Notes: generated by a model from the sequence alone, not told the origin. A DNA stretch of 64,000 nucleotides from Muribaculaceae bacterium (GCA_022510425.1 JAFLTO010000004.1:155002-219001); one strand, 5' to 3'; shown: positions 9,471 through 19,741, counted from the stretch's first letter. Program-made: numbers and translations.

Positions 9471-10094
9471 ATGGTTTCAAAAACCCGTGAGAGGTTTATA
9501 GAAGTAGCTCGACAATTATTTGCCAGAAAAGGTGTCGAAAACACTACCATGAACGACATCGCATCTGCCTCAGACAAGGGCCGACGCACTATCTATACCT
9601 ATTTCAAAAGCAAACGCGAGATTTTCAATGCTGTGATTGCAAGCGAGACGGAGGAACTCTTGAGTCGCCTAAAGAAAGTGGTGGCAATGAAAATCTCTCC
9701 TCAGGAGAAACTCGTGAAGTATATCGATTGCCGGTTTGAGACCATGAGTGAAATCGTGTCTCGTAACGGTTCTTTACGTGCCGGATTTTTTAGAGATGTA
9801 AGAAAAGTAGACCGTGCAAGAAAACTTATCACCGATAAAGAATCATTGCTCCTTAAGGAAATTCTTCAAGAAGGAGTGAAACAAGAGGTTTTTGTGATAG
9901 ATGACTTAAATGCCGCCTCTTTGGTGATCACTCATACGCTCCACGGCCTTGATGTGCCTTATGTGAGAGATAATATCTCTAAAGAGGGAGTCTCGCCAGA
10001 TCAATTGAAAAAATATATCACCCGTCTTATCCTTTTTGGAATTGAATGTAAAAAGGAAGAGATGACTGTAGATAGAAAGACTGTAACAGTATAA
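9471..10094 (+). CDS. TetR/AcrR-family regulator
   Basis: A 207-residue repressor-type protein. The N-terminal helix-turn-helix spans about residues 12-55 (ARQLFARKGVENTTMNDIASASDKGRRTIYTYFKSKREIF), a textbook TetR DNA-binding domain; the remaining 150 residues are the helical ligand and dimer domain. It heads a same-strand run with a FabH-like synthase 9 bases downstream and FabG, so an acyl-CoA or fatty-acid ligand is a reasonable inference, as for FadR/FabR-like TetR proteins. The ligand and target sites are not shown by the sequence. Confidence 0.88.
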   Translation: MVSKTRERFIEVARQLFARKGVENTTMNDIASASDKGRRTIYTYFKSKREIFNAVIASETEELLSRLKKVVAMKISPQEKLVKYIDCRFETMSEIVSRNGSLRAGFFRDVRKVDRARKLITDKESLLLKEILQEGVKQEVFVIDDLNAASLVITHTLHGLDVPYVRDNISKEGVSPDQLKKYITRLILFGIECKKEEMTVDRKTVTV

Positions 10095-10103
10095 AACACG
10101 CCT

Positions 10104-11048
10104 ATGTATATCAACGCTATGGGACATTATGTCCCCTCCGGAAGAGTACCGAATGAATATTTTGAGAAAGTCAATGGATTGACTCCCGACTGGATACTCC
10201 AACGCACCGGCATTTCCACACGCTCAAAGGCTGAGGCTGATGAAAATTGCGACACTATGGCACAGGAAGCCGTGGAGAATGCCTTAAAAAACCTCCCATA
10301 TGATATCAAGGAGGTAGACTTGATTGTGGGCGCTTATTATGCTGTGTATGACAGTGTCGCAACCACCGCTCATGTGATTCAGCAGAAATATGCGATTAAA
10401 CATGCTAAAGTGGTATATGCTTCAGCTGCCTGTTCATCTTTTATCAATGGCCTTGAAATTGCTGAGGGGTATTTCGCTATGGGTAAAGCCAAAAGAGCTT
10501 TGATTATTTGCAGCGAGCACAACACCTACTACAGCAATGAGAAAGACCCCAAATGCGGACATCTTTGGGGTGATGCTGCCGTAGCCTTTTTTGTCAGCAA
10601 AGAAAAAGAAAGAGATGATGATATCGAGATTCTGGATATTTTCACCGAAGGCCTTGGCGATGTTGGTAAGGGTCCCGGAGGCGTGAAGCTACGTCCGGGA
10701 GAAGACGGTATCTCCATGCCGGATGGTAGAGACGTTTTCATAAACGCGTGTAGATATATGATATATGCTCTAAATAATGCTTTGGAGCATACTAACTTGT
10801 CGCATGACGACATTACTAAGTTTATTTGTCACCAGGCTAATAAGAGGATTGTAGCTCAAGTAGCTCATCAGCTTGGGAAACCTTTGGATGAATTTATTAA
10901 CAATATAGAAGAATTGGGTAATACCGGTTCTGCTTCCGCTCCTTTGGTGCTTTCTCAACACAAAGGTGAGTTTAAAAAAGGTGATATCATTGCTTTAATG
11001 GTCTTCGGAGGTGGATATTCTTGCGGATGCTTTATAATTAAAATATAA
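10104..11048 (+). CDS. Beta-ketoacyl-ACP synthase III (FabH-like)
   Basis: A 314-residue thiolase-fold condensing enzyme. The FabH catalytic triad is complete: C110 in SAACSSFING, H243 in ICHQANKRI and N273 in LGNTGSASAP. The length is typical of FabH, which condenses acetyl-CoA with malonyl-ACP to start fatty-acid synthesis. It lies between a TetR regulator and fabG (12 bases downstream). Because Bacteroidales often carry more than one FabH homologue and this one has its own regulator, it may serve a specialised or branched-chain starter reaction; that part is inference, so I leave the symbol empty. Confidence 0.88.
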   Translation: MYINAMGHYVPSGRVPNEYFEKVNGLTPDWILQRTGISTRSKAEADENCDTMAQEAVENALKNLPYDIKEVDLIVGAYYAVYDSVATTAHVIQQKYAIKHAKVVYASAACSSFINGLEIAEGYFAMGKAKRALIICSEHNTYYSNEKDPKCGHLWGDAAVAFFVSKEKERDDDIEILDIFTEGLGDVGKGPGGVKLRPGEDGISMPDGRDVFINACRYMIYALNNALEHTNLSHDDITKFICHQANKRIVAQVAHQLGKPLDEFINNIEELGNTGSASAPLVLSQHKGEFKKGDIIALMVFGGGYSCGCFIIKI

Positions 11049-11060
11049 TTATTATACACA

Positions 11061-11807
11061 ATGGGTTTATTAGAAGGAAAGGTGGCTTTGATTACAGGAG
11101 CTGCCAGAGGTATCGGTAAGGCTCTTGCACTCAGATTTGCTGCTGAAGGAGCCGACATAGCTTTCACGGATCTCGTGATTGATGTAAACGGAAAACAGAC
11201 AGAAGACGAAATAAAGGCTTTAGGTGTAAAATGCATTGGATACGCTTCAAACGCAGCGGATTTCGCGCAGACCGAAGAAGTGGTTAAAAAGGTGCATGAA
11301 GATTTCGGTAAAATTGATATTCTTGTTAACAATGCAGGCATCACAAAAGATGGTCTAATGATGCGTATGAGCGAAGGCCAATGGGATGCCGTAATCAACG
11401 TGAACCTTAAATCTGCCTTTAATTTCATCCATGCGATTTTGCCGATAATGATGCGTCAGAAGAGTGGAAGTATCATCAACATGGCTTCTGTGGTTGGTGT
11501 TCACGGTAATGCCGGACAATCTAACTACGCGGCTTCAAAGGCCGGTTTGATAGCATTGGCAAAGAGTATAGCACAGGAAGTTGGTTCACGGGGCATCCGT
11601 GCTAACGCTATTGCACCGGGTTTCATCGAAACTGCTATGACTGCTGCGCTCCCTGAAGAGGTAAGGGCTGACTGGGCTAAGAAAATTCCGTTGCGTCGTG
11701 CCGGAAAACCGGAAGATATCGCAGAGGTTGCTGTATTCTTGGCTTCCGATATGGCATCTTATGTCACCGGCCAAGTTATACAAGTTGACGGCGGTATGAA
11801 TATGTAA
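11061..11807 (+). CDS. fabG: 3-oxoacyl-ACP reductase FabG
   Basis: A 248-residue short-chain dehydrogenase. The NADP-binding motif TGAARGIGKA is at 12-21 and NNAG at 90-93. The catalytic residues are S143, Y156 and K160 (YAASK), and the C-terminus GQVIQVDGGMNM is typical of FabG. It reduces 3-oxoacyl-ACP in the elongation cycle and sits directly after the FabH-like gene, so the pair provides condensation and first reduction. SDR proteins of this length can act on other substrates; the context makes FabG the best name. Confidence 0.9.
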   Translation: MGLLEGKVALITGAARGIGKALALRFAAEGADIAFTDLVIDVNGKQTEDEIKALGVKCIGYASNAADFAQTEEVVKKVHEDFGKIDILVNNAGITKDGLMMRMSEGQWDAVINVNLKSAFNFIHAILPIMMRQKSGSIINMASVVGVHGNAGQSNYAASKAGLIALAKSIAQEVGSRGIRANAIAPGFIETAMTAALPEEVRADWAKKIPLRRAGKPEDIAEVAVFLASDMASYVTGQVIQVDGGMNM

Positions 11808-11831
11808 TCATCACAGTATGATTATCTGAGG

Positions 11832-12512
11832 ATGAGGAAATATGCTGTGATTGTGGCAGGGGGTTCCGGTACACGTATGGGTGGAGGAATACCAAAACAG
11901 TTCAGAAGCCTCTGTGGACGACCGGTCCTTTGGTGGTCGATGAATGCATTTAAGGAAGAAGATCCCGACACTCGCCTTGTATTGGTATTGCCACAAGAAT
12001 TTATTTCCTTATGGAAGGATTTTTTTTCAACGCTTCCCGCTGATGAACGCTTTGATCATGAAATAGCTGTGGGAGGGAAAACCCGCGGAGAATCCGTAAT
12101 AAATGGTTTGTCGTTGGTAACTGATGATTCCTATGTAGCTGTCCATGACGGTGCTCGTCCGCTGGTGTCTCCACAAACTATTTCTATGGGGTGGGAGAAG
12201 GTGAAAGAGACAAATGCCGTGATCCCTGTGGTGTCAGTAACTGATTCTTTAAGATACTTGTTCAATCCGCAAGAAAGCGAGAGCGTCAACAGGGAAAGGT
12301 ATGTAGCCGTTCAGACTCCTCAAATCTTTAAGACTTCCTTATTGAAGGAAGCGTATAAAAAAGCGGGTGATAGGGTTTTCACCGACGATGCAGCGGTGAT
12401 GGAAAACGCCGGACATCATATTTCTCTCTTTCCGGGGAGCTACGATAATATAAAGATTACCAATCCCAAAGATATGGCAATTGCCAAAGTTTTGATGGGC
12501 CAAGATGCCTGA
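11832..12512 (+). CDS. ispD: IspD, 2-C-methyl-D-erythritol 4-phosphate cytidylyltransferase
   Basis: A 226-residue nucleotidyltransferase for the third step of the MEP isoprenoid pathway, joining CTP and methylerythritol 4-phosphate. The N-terminal VAGGSGTRMGGGIPKQF carries the CTP-binding Gly-rich loop with the conserved Arg and Lys. Further motifs are VAVHDGARPLVS near residue 97 and VQTPQIF near 157, followed by TDDAAVMENAG. The stop overlaps the recG start by 8 bases, indicating translational coupling. Confidence 0.92.
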   Translation: MRKYAVIVAGGSGTRMGGGIPKQFRSLCGRPVLWWSMNAFKEEDPDTRLVLVLPQEFISLWKDFFSTLPADERFDHEIAVGGKTRGESVINGLSLVTDDSYVAVHDGARPLVSPQTISMGWEKVKETNAVIPVVSVTDSLRYLFNPQESESVNRERYVAVQTPQIFKTSLLKEAYKKAGDRVFTDDAAVMENAGHHISLFPGSYDNIKITNPKDMAIAKVLMGQDA

Positions 12513-14661
12513 GTTTTTTGATAATGACATAAAATTCCTGAAGGGAGTGGGTGAGGCTCGTGCCAATACCCTCTCGAAAGAGACGGGGGTTGCGAATTTT
12601 CGCGACCTCCTTTACTATTTCCCTTTCCGTCATGTTGACCGCAGTCGATTTTACCAAATTGCCGATCTTCAAGGTGAGGATCTTCCGGCTTTACAAATCA
12701 AGGGCCAGTTTATAAGTTTCTCATCCGAGGGAGAAGGTGCAAGGAAAAGACTTAGAGGGCTCTTTACAGATGGCCGGAAAATGATTGAAACCGTTTGGTT
12801 CAATAATCTTAAATATTTTTCTTCACAATATAAGCCCGGAGTGGAATATGTGATCTTCGGTAAACCCTCTCTTTATCATAATATTTATTCCATAGCGCAT
12901 CCTGAAGTGGAAATTTACAACCCTGAAAAACCTCCTATCGGTTTTAGGGGTGTATACACTATCACAGAAGGTTTAAGAAAAAAGGGATTTAGTGTCCTCA
13001 CTTTCCGCCGAATGGTGGAAGAAGTGATAAAGAATCCGGGGTTCCGGTCCCTTCCTGAGACTCTGCCCTCTGAAATAATGCAACGTTATCATCTCATGCC
13101 ACTGAAAGAGGCATTGGTTAATATGCATTTTCCCCAATCCCACGAAACTTTGCAGAAAGCCATAGAAAGGTTCAAGTTTGAGGAATTATATTATATCGAA
13201 TTGAATATTCTAAGGTTTTCAATGGAACGTGGCGCCAAGATTAAGGGATATCCATTCAGTAAAATAGGAGAGAAGTTCAATGGATTTTATGCCAATGGAT
13301 TGCCCTTTGAATTGACCGGCGCTCAGAAACGAGTGCTCAAGGAAATATGGAAGGATATGAAGGGGGGGCGACAAATGAACCGCCTTCTTCAAGGGGACGT
13401 GGGCTCCGGGAAAACCATGGTGGCTTTCTTAACTTGTCTTATGGCTATTGACAACGGGTTCCAGACGGCAATCATGGCTCCCACCGAAATATTGGCTACA
13501 CAACATTATGAAACCATCAGTAATTGGGCCCTTAAATGTGGAGTTTCTGTGGCTCTATTAACCGGTAGTACTCGGCAAAAGGATAGAAAACTGATACATG
13601 CAGCTTTGCAAAATGGTTCTCTTGATATACTGATTGGTACTCATGCTCTCATTGAAGATAATGTGCAGTTTCAAAAATTGGGTACTGTTGTCATTGATGA
13701 ACAACACCGTTTTGGTGTCGCACAACGGGCTAAAATGTGGAAGAAGGGAGACACGGCTCCCCATATGTTGGTGATGACAGCCACTCCCATACCTCGCACT
13801 TTGGCTATGACTGTTTACGGGGACTTGGATGTATCGGTAATCGATGAGTTGCCACCCGGGAGAACCCCCATTAATACTCTTGTGAGATGGGATAGCTCGA
13901 GGGTTGAGGTTGACAACCTTATCTTCAGTCAATTAAAACAGGGGAGGCAGGTTTATATCGTATATCCTTTGATCCAGGATAATGAAAAGCTCGATCTTAA
14001 GAGCCTTGAACTCGGGTACCAACGTGCATGTGACACCTTTGTGGGTTATAAGGTTTGCTATGTGCATGGCAAGATGAAACCTGAGGAAAAAGAACGGCAG
14101 ATGGATCTCTTTGTGAAAGGTGAGGCAAATATAATGGTGGCAACCACTGTGATAGAGGTTGGGGTTAATGTCCCTAATGCCACTGTTATGGTGATTGAGA
14201 ATGCTGAGAGATTTGGTCTTTCTCAACTTCATCAATTGAGGGGCAGAGTGGGAAGAGGTGCCAAACAAAGTTATTGTGTATTAATGGGAAAACAGACATC
14301 GGGTGCTGAGACAAAGAAAAGATTAGCTATAATGGCGGAAACCACAGATGGGTTCCTGATTTCAGAAGCCGATATGAAAATGCGCGGACCGGGTGACATG
14401 GAAGGAACCATGCAAAGCGGAATGCCATTTACTTTGAGAGTTGCTAATTTGGCTCGTGACGGCCAGATCCTTTCAAGGGCTCGTGAAGCTGCATTGTCAG
14501 TGCTTGCCGGAACAAAATTGCTCCTTTCGCCGGGTGCCTCAGATTCTCCAAATGAAAAAATAAAGCATCCCATAACATTAAATGATAAGGAAATCAATAT
14601 GACGCGCCATGAATTGAGAATGCGGTTCGCCCATTCTATCGATTGGTCTTTGATTTCTTGA
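12505..14661 (+). CDS. recG: RecG, ATP-dependent DNA helicase
   Basis: A 718-residue helicase that remodels stalled forks and branched DNA. It has an N-terminal OB/wedge domain (about 1-260), then the SF2 core with Walker A GDVGSGKT near 298, a DEQHRFG box characteristic of RecG and PriA, MTATPIPRT, TTVIEVGVNVPNA and QLRGRVGRG. The C-terminal tail is the usual RecG TRG region (LISEADMKMRGPGDMEG). The length is normal. It overlaps ispD by 8 bases; that pairing reflects operon layout rather than a common pathway. Confidence 0.95.
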   Translation: MPEFFDNDIKFLKGVGEARANTLSKETGVANFRDLLYYFPFRHVDRSRFYQIADLQGEDLPALQIKGQFISFSSEGEGARKRLRGLFTDGRKMIETVWFNNLKYFSSQYKPGVEYVIFGKPSLYHNIYSIAHPEVEIYNPEKPPIGFRGVYTITEGLRKKGFSVLTFRRMVEEVIKNPGFRSLPETLPSEIMQRYHLMPLKEALVNMHFPQSHETLQKAIERFKFEELYYIELNILRFSMERGAKIKGYPFSKIGEKFNGFYANGLPFELTGAQKRVLKEIWKDMKGGRQMNRLLQGDVGSGKTMVAFLTCLMAIDNGFQTAIMAPTEILATQHYETISNWALKCGVSVALLTGSTRQKDRKLIHAALQNGSLDILIGTHALIEDNVQFQKLGTVVIDEQHRFGVAQRAKMWKKGDTAPHMLVMTATPIPRTLAMTVYGDLDVSVIDELPPGRTPINTLVRWDSSRVEVDNLIFSQLKQGRQVYIVYPLIQDNEKLDLKSLELGYQRACDTFVGYKVCYVHGKMKPEEKERQMDLFVKGEANIMVATTVIEVGVNVPNATVMVIENAERFGLSQLHQLRGRVGRGAKQSYCVLMGKQTSGAETKKRLAIMAETTDGFLISEADMKMRGPGDMEGTMQSGMPFTLRVANLARDGQILSRAREAALSVLAGTKLLLSPGASDSPNEKIKHPITLNDKEINMTRHELRMRFAHSIDWSLIS

Positions 14662-14712
14662 CAGTTACTGTTTTAGTGATTTTAAACATAGTCCAACACC
14701 AACATCAAAGCC

Positions 14713-16053
14713 ATGAAAGAAAAAGAAATATTGGAAGGAATTAAAACCAGACTCGGTATTGAGAATCTCAACGAAATGCAGAAAGAAATGATGGCTATGG
14801 CGACCGAGAGTAGAGACATCATTCTTCTTTCCCCCACGGGTAGTGGAAAGACTTTGGCTTTTACTTTGCCGCTCCTGAAAATGATGAAACCTTCCACAGG
14901 ACGAATTCAGTGTGTGGTTATTGCGCCTTCACGTGAACTTGTGATTCAGATTGCCGGGGTGATGCGGGAAGCCGGTAAAATTTTCCGTGTGGTGGCATTG
15001 TATGGTGGACATTCTGTTGAGGATGAAGTGAATTCGCTTAAGGTGACTCCTGATATTGTGGTTGCTACTCCGGGTCGTCTCCTTGACCATTCTGTGAGAC
15101 ATAACCTTGAATTATTGCCTGTGAGATTGCTTGTGCTTGATGAATTCGATAAAACTTTGGAACTTGGATTCGAAGAGGAAATGAGCAAACTGATGAAAAG
15201 ATTAAAGAATGTCAGCAGAATCATCTTGACTTCAGCAACCAAATCTGACGTGCTTCCTGATTTCCTTAAACTTGATAACCCGGTCACAGTGGATTATTCT
15301 TCTAATTCTTCTGATGTGAGAGAAAGAATGAATATCCGAAAAGTCATCACAGATAGCAATGACAAACTTGATGGACTTTTGACTCTCCTTCATAATATCA
15401 ACTATGATAAGGATGCGCTTGAAAAAACTATGATTTTTGTAAATCATAGAGAGAGTGCCGAACGTGTTTATGAGTTCCTACGTAAAAATAAAGTGGCAGC
15501 TGTGTTATATCATGGTGCTTTGGAACAAAAAGACAGGGAGACGGCGGTGGCCCTCTTCAATAGCGGTGCACGTCCGGTGTTGATTGCAACCGACTTGGCT
15601 GCAAGAGGCCTGGATATAGAAAAAGTGAAGTCGGTGATACACTATCATCAACCACTCACAGAAGAATCTTTTGTGCATAGAAATGGTAGGACTGCACGTG
15701 TGGATGAGGAAGGAGATGTGTATCTCTTGGTAGGTCCCGAGGAACAACTAAAGGAGTTTGTAAATCCTGATGGCGATTTTGTCCTCGATTCCAATAAGAA
15801 AGCTGACCTTTCACAAAAATTCATGACCCTATATATTTCGGGAGGCAAACGAGAAAAGTTATCTCGAGGTGACATCCTGGGATTCTTAATAAAAGAATGT
15901 AATGTCGCTGCTTCAGATATAGGAAAGATAAATGTCTTCGATCATTATTCTCTGGTGGCAGTCAAAGAAAAGTCAGTGCCCGAAATATTGAATATGGCTG
16001 AAGGAAAGAAATTAAAAGGAGAAAAGAGAAAGATAAGGCTTTTGACAAAATGA
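14713..16053 (+). CDS. DEAD-box RNA helicase with DbpA-like RNA-binding tail
   Basis: A 446-residue ATP-dependent RNA helicase, probably in ribosome assembly. Walker A SPTGSGKT lies near residue 40, PSRELVIQ near 76, ATPGRLLDHS near 119, SAT near 175, ATDLAARGLDI near 295 and HRNGRTAR near 320. Motif II reads DEFD (LVLDEFDK, about residue 142) instead of DEAD. Residues 375-446 (KLSRGDILGFLIKE, INVFDHYSLVAV) resemble the DbpA RNA-binding domain that targets 23S rRNA. It follows recG by 51 bases and may belong to the same transcript. The promoter of the next gene overlaps its stop codon. Confidence 0.88.
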   Translation: MKEKEILEGIKTRLGIENLNEMQKEMMAMATESRDIILLSPTGSGKTLAFTLPLLKMMKPSTGRIQCVVIAPSRELVIQIAGVMREAGKIFRVVALYGGHSVEDEVNSLKVTPDIVVATPGRLLDHSVRHNLELLPVRLLVLDEFDKTLELGFEEEMSKLMKRLKNVSRIILTSATKSDVLPDFLKLDNPVTVDYSSNSSDVRERMNIRKVITDSNDKLDGLLTLLHNINYDKDALEKTMIFVNHRESAERVYEFLRKNKVAAVLYHGALEQKDRETAVALFNSGARPVLIATDLAARGLDIEKVKSVIHYHQPLTEESFVHRNGRTARVDEEGDVYLLVGPEEQLKEFVNPDGDFVLDSNKKADLSQKFMTLYISGGKREKLSRGDILGFLIKECNVAASDIGKINVFDHYSLVAVKEKSVPEILNMAEGKKLKGEKRKIRLLTK

Positions 16054-16072
16054 TTGAAATTTCTTATCTTTG
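16041..16072 (+). promoter_or_regulatory. Promoter of the pyruvate:ferredoxin oxidoreductase gene
   Basis: TTTG at 16041-16044, 20 bases, then TATCTTTG at 16065-16072: a close match to TTTG-N19/20-TAnnTTTG. It begins within the last codons of the helicase gene and leaves a leader of about 73 bases. Confidence 0.75.
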
Positions 16073-16150
16073 CACCTTAAGTGTAAGCGTAAGATAAACC
16101 ACATTAAAGAATAGAAACAAAATAACTTAAAACTAAATAAAACATAAACT

Positions 16151-19100
16151 ATGAGCAAAGCAAAGCAATTCCTGACATGCGATGGCAACCAGGCTGCTGC
16201 GCATATCAGCTATATGTTTACAGAGGTTGCGGCTATTTATCCTATCACCCCCTCTTCCACAATGGCTGAATATGTTGATGATTGGTCGGCAGCCGGAAGA
16301 AAGAACATTTTTGGCGAAACGGTCACCGTTCAAGAAATGCAGAGTGAAGGGGGTGCTGCAGGTGCAGTACACGGTTCTCTTCAAGCCGGTGCAATGACTA
16401 CTACTTTCACGGCTTCACAAGGTCTTCTCCTTATGATTCCTAACATGTATAAGATTGCAGGTGAACTTCTTCCTTGCGTATTCCATGTTTCTGCTCGTAC
16501 TCTGGCTTCTCATGCCTTGAGTATTTTCGGCGATCATCAAGACGTTATGTCTACTCGACAGACAGGCTTCGCTATGCTTTGTGAAGGTAGTGTGCAGGAA
16601 GTTATGGACCTTGCTGCAGTTGCTCACCTCGCTACTTATAAAAGCCGTGTGCCATTCCTTAACTTCTTCGATGGTTTCCGCACAAGCCACGAAATCCAGA
16701 AGATTGAGGCCATAGATCAAGACGAACTTGCAGGGCTTCTCGATATGAAGGCTGTGGCAGAATTCCGCAACCGCGCTTTGAACCCTGAGGCTCCGGTGGC
16801 CCGCGGTATGGCTGAAAATGGCGACGTTTTCTTCCAGCATCGTGAGGCATGCAATTCATATTATATGGCGGTGCCTGAAATCGTGGAGAAATATATGGAT
16901 GAGGTCTCCAAGATCACCGGTCGTAAATATGGTCTTTTTGATTATTATGGTGATCCTGAAGCCGACAGAGTGATTATAGCCATGGGTTCAGTTACTGAAT
17001 GTATCCGTGAAACTATCGATTATCTTCGTGCAAAAGGTGAGAAAGTGGGTCTCGTAAGTGTTCACTTGTATCGTCCTTTCTCAGCTAAACATTTCCTATC
17101 GGCCGTTCCTAAGACTGCTAAACGTATCGCAGTTCTTGACAGAACTAAAGAACCGGGTTCAAATGGCGAACCTTTGTATATGGATGTCAAGGAATGCTAC
17201 TATGGTAAGGATAATGCTCCATTGATAGTGGGTGGACGTTATGGTTTAAGTTCAAAAGATACCACACCCGCTCAAATACTTTCAGTATACGACAATTTGA
17301 AACTTGCTGAACCAAAGAATGGTTTCACTGTAGGTATCGAGGATGACGTGACTTACCTATCTCTTCCTTTATTGCCTGAGATCAACATTTCTGAAAAGGG
17401 AATGTTCCAAGCTAAATTCTATGGCCTTGGTGCTGATGGTACAGTAGGTGCAAACAAGAACTCTGTCAAGATAATAGGCGATAACACCGACAAATATTGT
17501 CAGGCATATTTTGCCTACGATTCAAAGAAATCAGGCGGTTTCACCTGTTCTCACCTCCGTTTCGGCGATGAACCAATTCGTAGCACCTACTTAGTGAATA
17601 CTCCTAACTTCGTGGCATGCCACGTTCAGGCTTATCTTCATATGTATGATGTATGCCGTGGTCTACAGCCTAACGGTACTTTCCTATTGAACACAATCTG
17701 GGAAGGTGAAGAACTGGCTAAGAATCTTCCGAACAAAGTGAAGAAACTTTTCGCTAAGAACAATATCACCGTATATTACATGGACGCTTCCAAGATTGCT
17801 CAGGAAATCGGTCTTGGTAATCGTACAAATACAATCCTACAGAGTGCCTTCTTCCGTATCACAGAAGTTATTCCTGTTGATCTTGCTGTTGAGCAGATGA
17901 AGAAATTTATTGTGAAGAGTTATGGCAAGAAAGGTGAGAACATCGTTAATATGAACTATGCGGCAGTTGATCGTGGCGGTGAGTATAAGAAACTTGATGT
18001 AGATCCGGCTTGGGCTAACCTTCCGGACGACGAAAAGGTTGAAAAGAACGTGCCGGAATTCATCAGTAATGTGGTCTTCCCGATCAATGCCCAGGATGGT
18101 GACCTTCTTCCTGTTTCTGCCTTCAAGGATGATGCGGATGGAACATGGCAACAAGGCACTGCACGTTATGAAAAACGTGGTGTAGCTGCTTTTGTGCCGG
18201 AATGGTTGCCTGAAAACTGTATACAGTGTAACAAGTGTGCTTATGTTTGTCCTCACGCTGCAATTCGTCCTTTCGTGCTTGATGCCAAAGAAATGGAAAA
18301 TGCCCCATTTGGCGAAGACCATTCTTTACCCGCTATCGGTAAGCAATTTGCCGGTATGAGATTCGTGCAGCAAGTTGACGTGCTCGACTGTCTGGGTTGC
18401 GGAAACTGTGTTGACGTATGTCCCGGTAAGAAGGGAGAAAAGGCTCTCGTGATGAAACATGAGGAAAGCCAGCTCGACCAACAGAAGAATTGGGATTATT
18501 GTGTAAACGAAGTGGCTTCTAAACAAAATCTCGTTGATATCAGAGCTAATGTTAAGAACAGCCAGTTCGCCACTCCTCTCTTTGAATTCTCAGGAGCTTG
18601 TTCAGGTTGCGGTGAAACTCCATATGTGAAACTTATTACCCAACTTTACGGTGACCATGAAATTGTGGCCAATGCAACCGGTTGTAGTTCTATCTATTCC
18701 GGCTCTGTTCCTTCCACTCCATATTGTAAAGATGAAAAAGGTCACGGACCTGCTTGGGCTAACTCTCTCTTCGAAGACTTCTGCGAGTTTGGTTTAGGTA
18801 TGCATGTAGCATATGAAAAGATGCGTGCTCGCCTTGAAGATCTTTGCCATAAGATAGATAAATGCACAGAATGTTCCGACAGCGTGAAGGCCACAGCAAA
18901 GGCATGGCTTGATGTTAAGGAAGATGGTGACAAGAGCCGCGAAGCCGGACAAAAATTTGTTGCCGAAGCTGAAGCTTGTGGATGCGAATTGTGCAAGAAA
19001 GTTGTTGATTTAAAGAACTATCTCACTAAGCGTAGCCAATGGATCATAGGTGGTGACGGCGCAAGCTACGATATAGGTTATGGTGGTCTTGACCATGTGA

Positions 19101-19741
19101 TTGCCTCCGGTAAGAATGTAAATATTCTTGTTCTCGATACTGAGGTTTACTCAAATACAGGTGGTCAATCTTCAAAATCAACTCCTATTGCAGCTATTGC
19201 GAAGTTTGCAGCTGCCGGTAAGAGAATAAGGAAGAAAGACCTCGGTTTGATGGCTACAACTTATGGTTATGTTTATGTGGCTCAGATTGCTATGGGTGCA
19301 GACAATGCCCAGACTTTGAAAGCTCTCCGTGAAGCTGAAGCTTATGATGGCCCGTCGTTGGTTATTGCGTATGCTCCTTGTATCAACCATGGTATTAAAG
19401 CCGGTATGGGAAGGGCTCAGGAAGAAGAAAGAAAAGCTGTTGAATGTGGCTACTGGCAGCTTTGGCGTTATAATCCGGACAACGAACTCAGCGGTACAAA
19501 TCCTTTCACTCTGGATAGCAAAGAACCGGATTGGAGCAAATTCAAGGATTATCTCAAAGGTGAGGTTCGTTTCGCATCTCTCTTCAAGATGCAACCCGAA
19601 GAGGCTGAAGAACTTTTCCAGGCGGCCGAAGATAACGCTCGCTGGCGCTACAACAACTACAAACGTCTTTCTGTAGCTAACTGGGGAGTGGATCCTGAAC
19701 TCTCTGCCGATGAAAAAGAGGTACGTAAAGTTCAGCCATAA
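16151..19741 (+). CDS. nifJ: Pyruvate:ferredoxin (flavodoxin) oxidoreductase
   Basis: A 1196-residue single-chain PFOR that oxidatively decarboxylates pyruvate to acetyl-CoA and CO2, reducing ferredoxin; it is the usual anaerobic entry to acetyl-CoA. Domain order is the normal alpha-gamma-delta-beta fusion: YPITPSSTMAEY near residue 30, a central gamma domain, two 4Fe-4S motifs near 690-760 (CIQCNKCAYVCP and CLGCGNCVDVCP), then the TPP-binding domain with CSGCGETPYVKL near 820, GGDGASYDIGYGG near 970 and DTEVYSNTGGQSSKSTP. The gene has its own consensus promoter and a strong terminator, so it is a single transcription unit, consistent with high expression. Confidence 0.96.
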   Translation: MSKAKQFLTCDGNQAAAHISYMFTEVAAIYPITPSSTMAEYVDDWSAAGRKNIFGETVTVQEMQSEGGAAGAVHGSLQAGAMTTTFTASQGLLLMIPNMYKIAGELLPCVFHVSARTLASHALSIFGDHQDVMSTRQTGFAMLCEGSVQEVMDLAAVAHLATYKSRVPFLNFFDGFRTSHEIQKIEAIDQDELAGLLDMKAVAEFRNRALNPEAPVARGMAENGDVFFQHREACNSYYMAVPEIVEKYMDEVSKITGRKYGLFDYYGDPEADRVIIAMGSVTECIRETIDYLRAKGEKVGLVSVHLYRPFSAKHFLSAVPKTAKRIAVLDRTKEPGSNGEPLYMDVKECYYGKDNAPLIVGGRYGLSSKDTTPAQILSVYDNLKLAEPKNGFTVGIEDDVTYLSLPLLPEINISEKGMFQAKFYGLGADGTVGANKNSVKIIGDNTDKYCQAYFAYDSKKSGGFTCSHLRFGDEPIRSTYLVNTPNFVACHVQAYLHMYDVCRGLQPNGTFLLNTIWEGEELAKNLPNKVKKLFAKNNITVYYMDASKIAQEIGLGNRTNTILQSAFFRITEVIPVDLAVEQMKKFIVKSYGKKGENIVNMNYAAVDRGGEYKKLDVDPAWANLPDDEKVEKNVPEFISNVVFPINAQDGDLLPVSAFKDDADGTWQQGTARYEKRGVAAFVPEWLPENCIQCNKCAYVCPHAAIRPFVLDAKEMENAPFGEDHSLPAIGKQFAGMRFVQQVDVLDCLGCGNCVDVCPGKKGEKALVMKHEESQLDQQKNWDYCVNEVASKQNLVDIRANVKNSQFATPLFEFSGACSGCGETPYVKLITQLYGDHEIVANATGCSSIYSGSVPSTPYCKDEKGHGPAWANSLFEDFCEFGLGMHVAYEKMRARLEDLCHKIDKCTECSDSVKATAKAWLDVKEDGDKSREAGQKFVAEAEACGCELCKKVVDLKNYLTKRSQWIIGGDGASYDIGYGGLDHVIASGKNVNILVLDTEVYSNTGGQSSKSTPIAAIAKFAAAGKRIRKKDLGLMATTYGYVYVAQIAMGADNAQTLKALREAEAYDGPSLVIAYAPCINHGIKAGMGRAQEEERKAVECGYWQLWRYNPDNELSGTNPFTLDSKEPDWSKFKDYLKGEVRFASLFKMQPEEAEELFQAAEDNARWRYNNYKRLSVANWGVDPELSADEKEVRKVQP

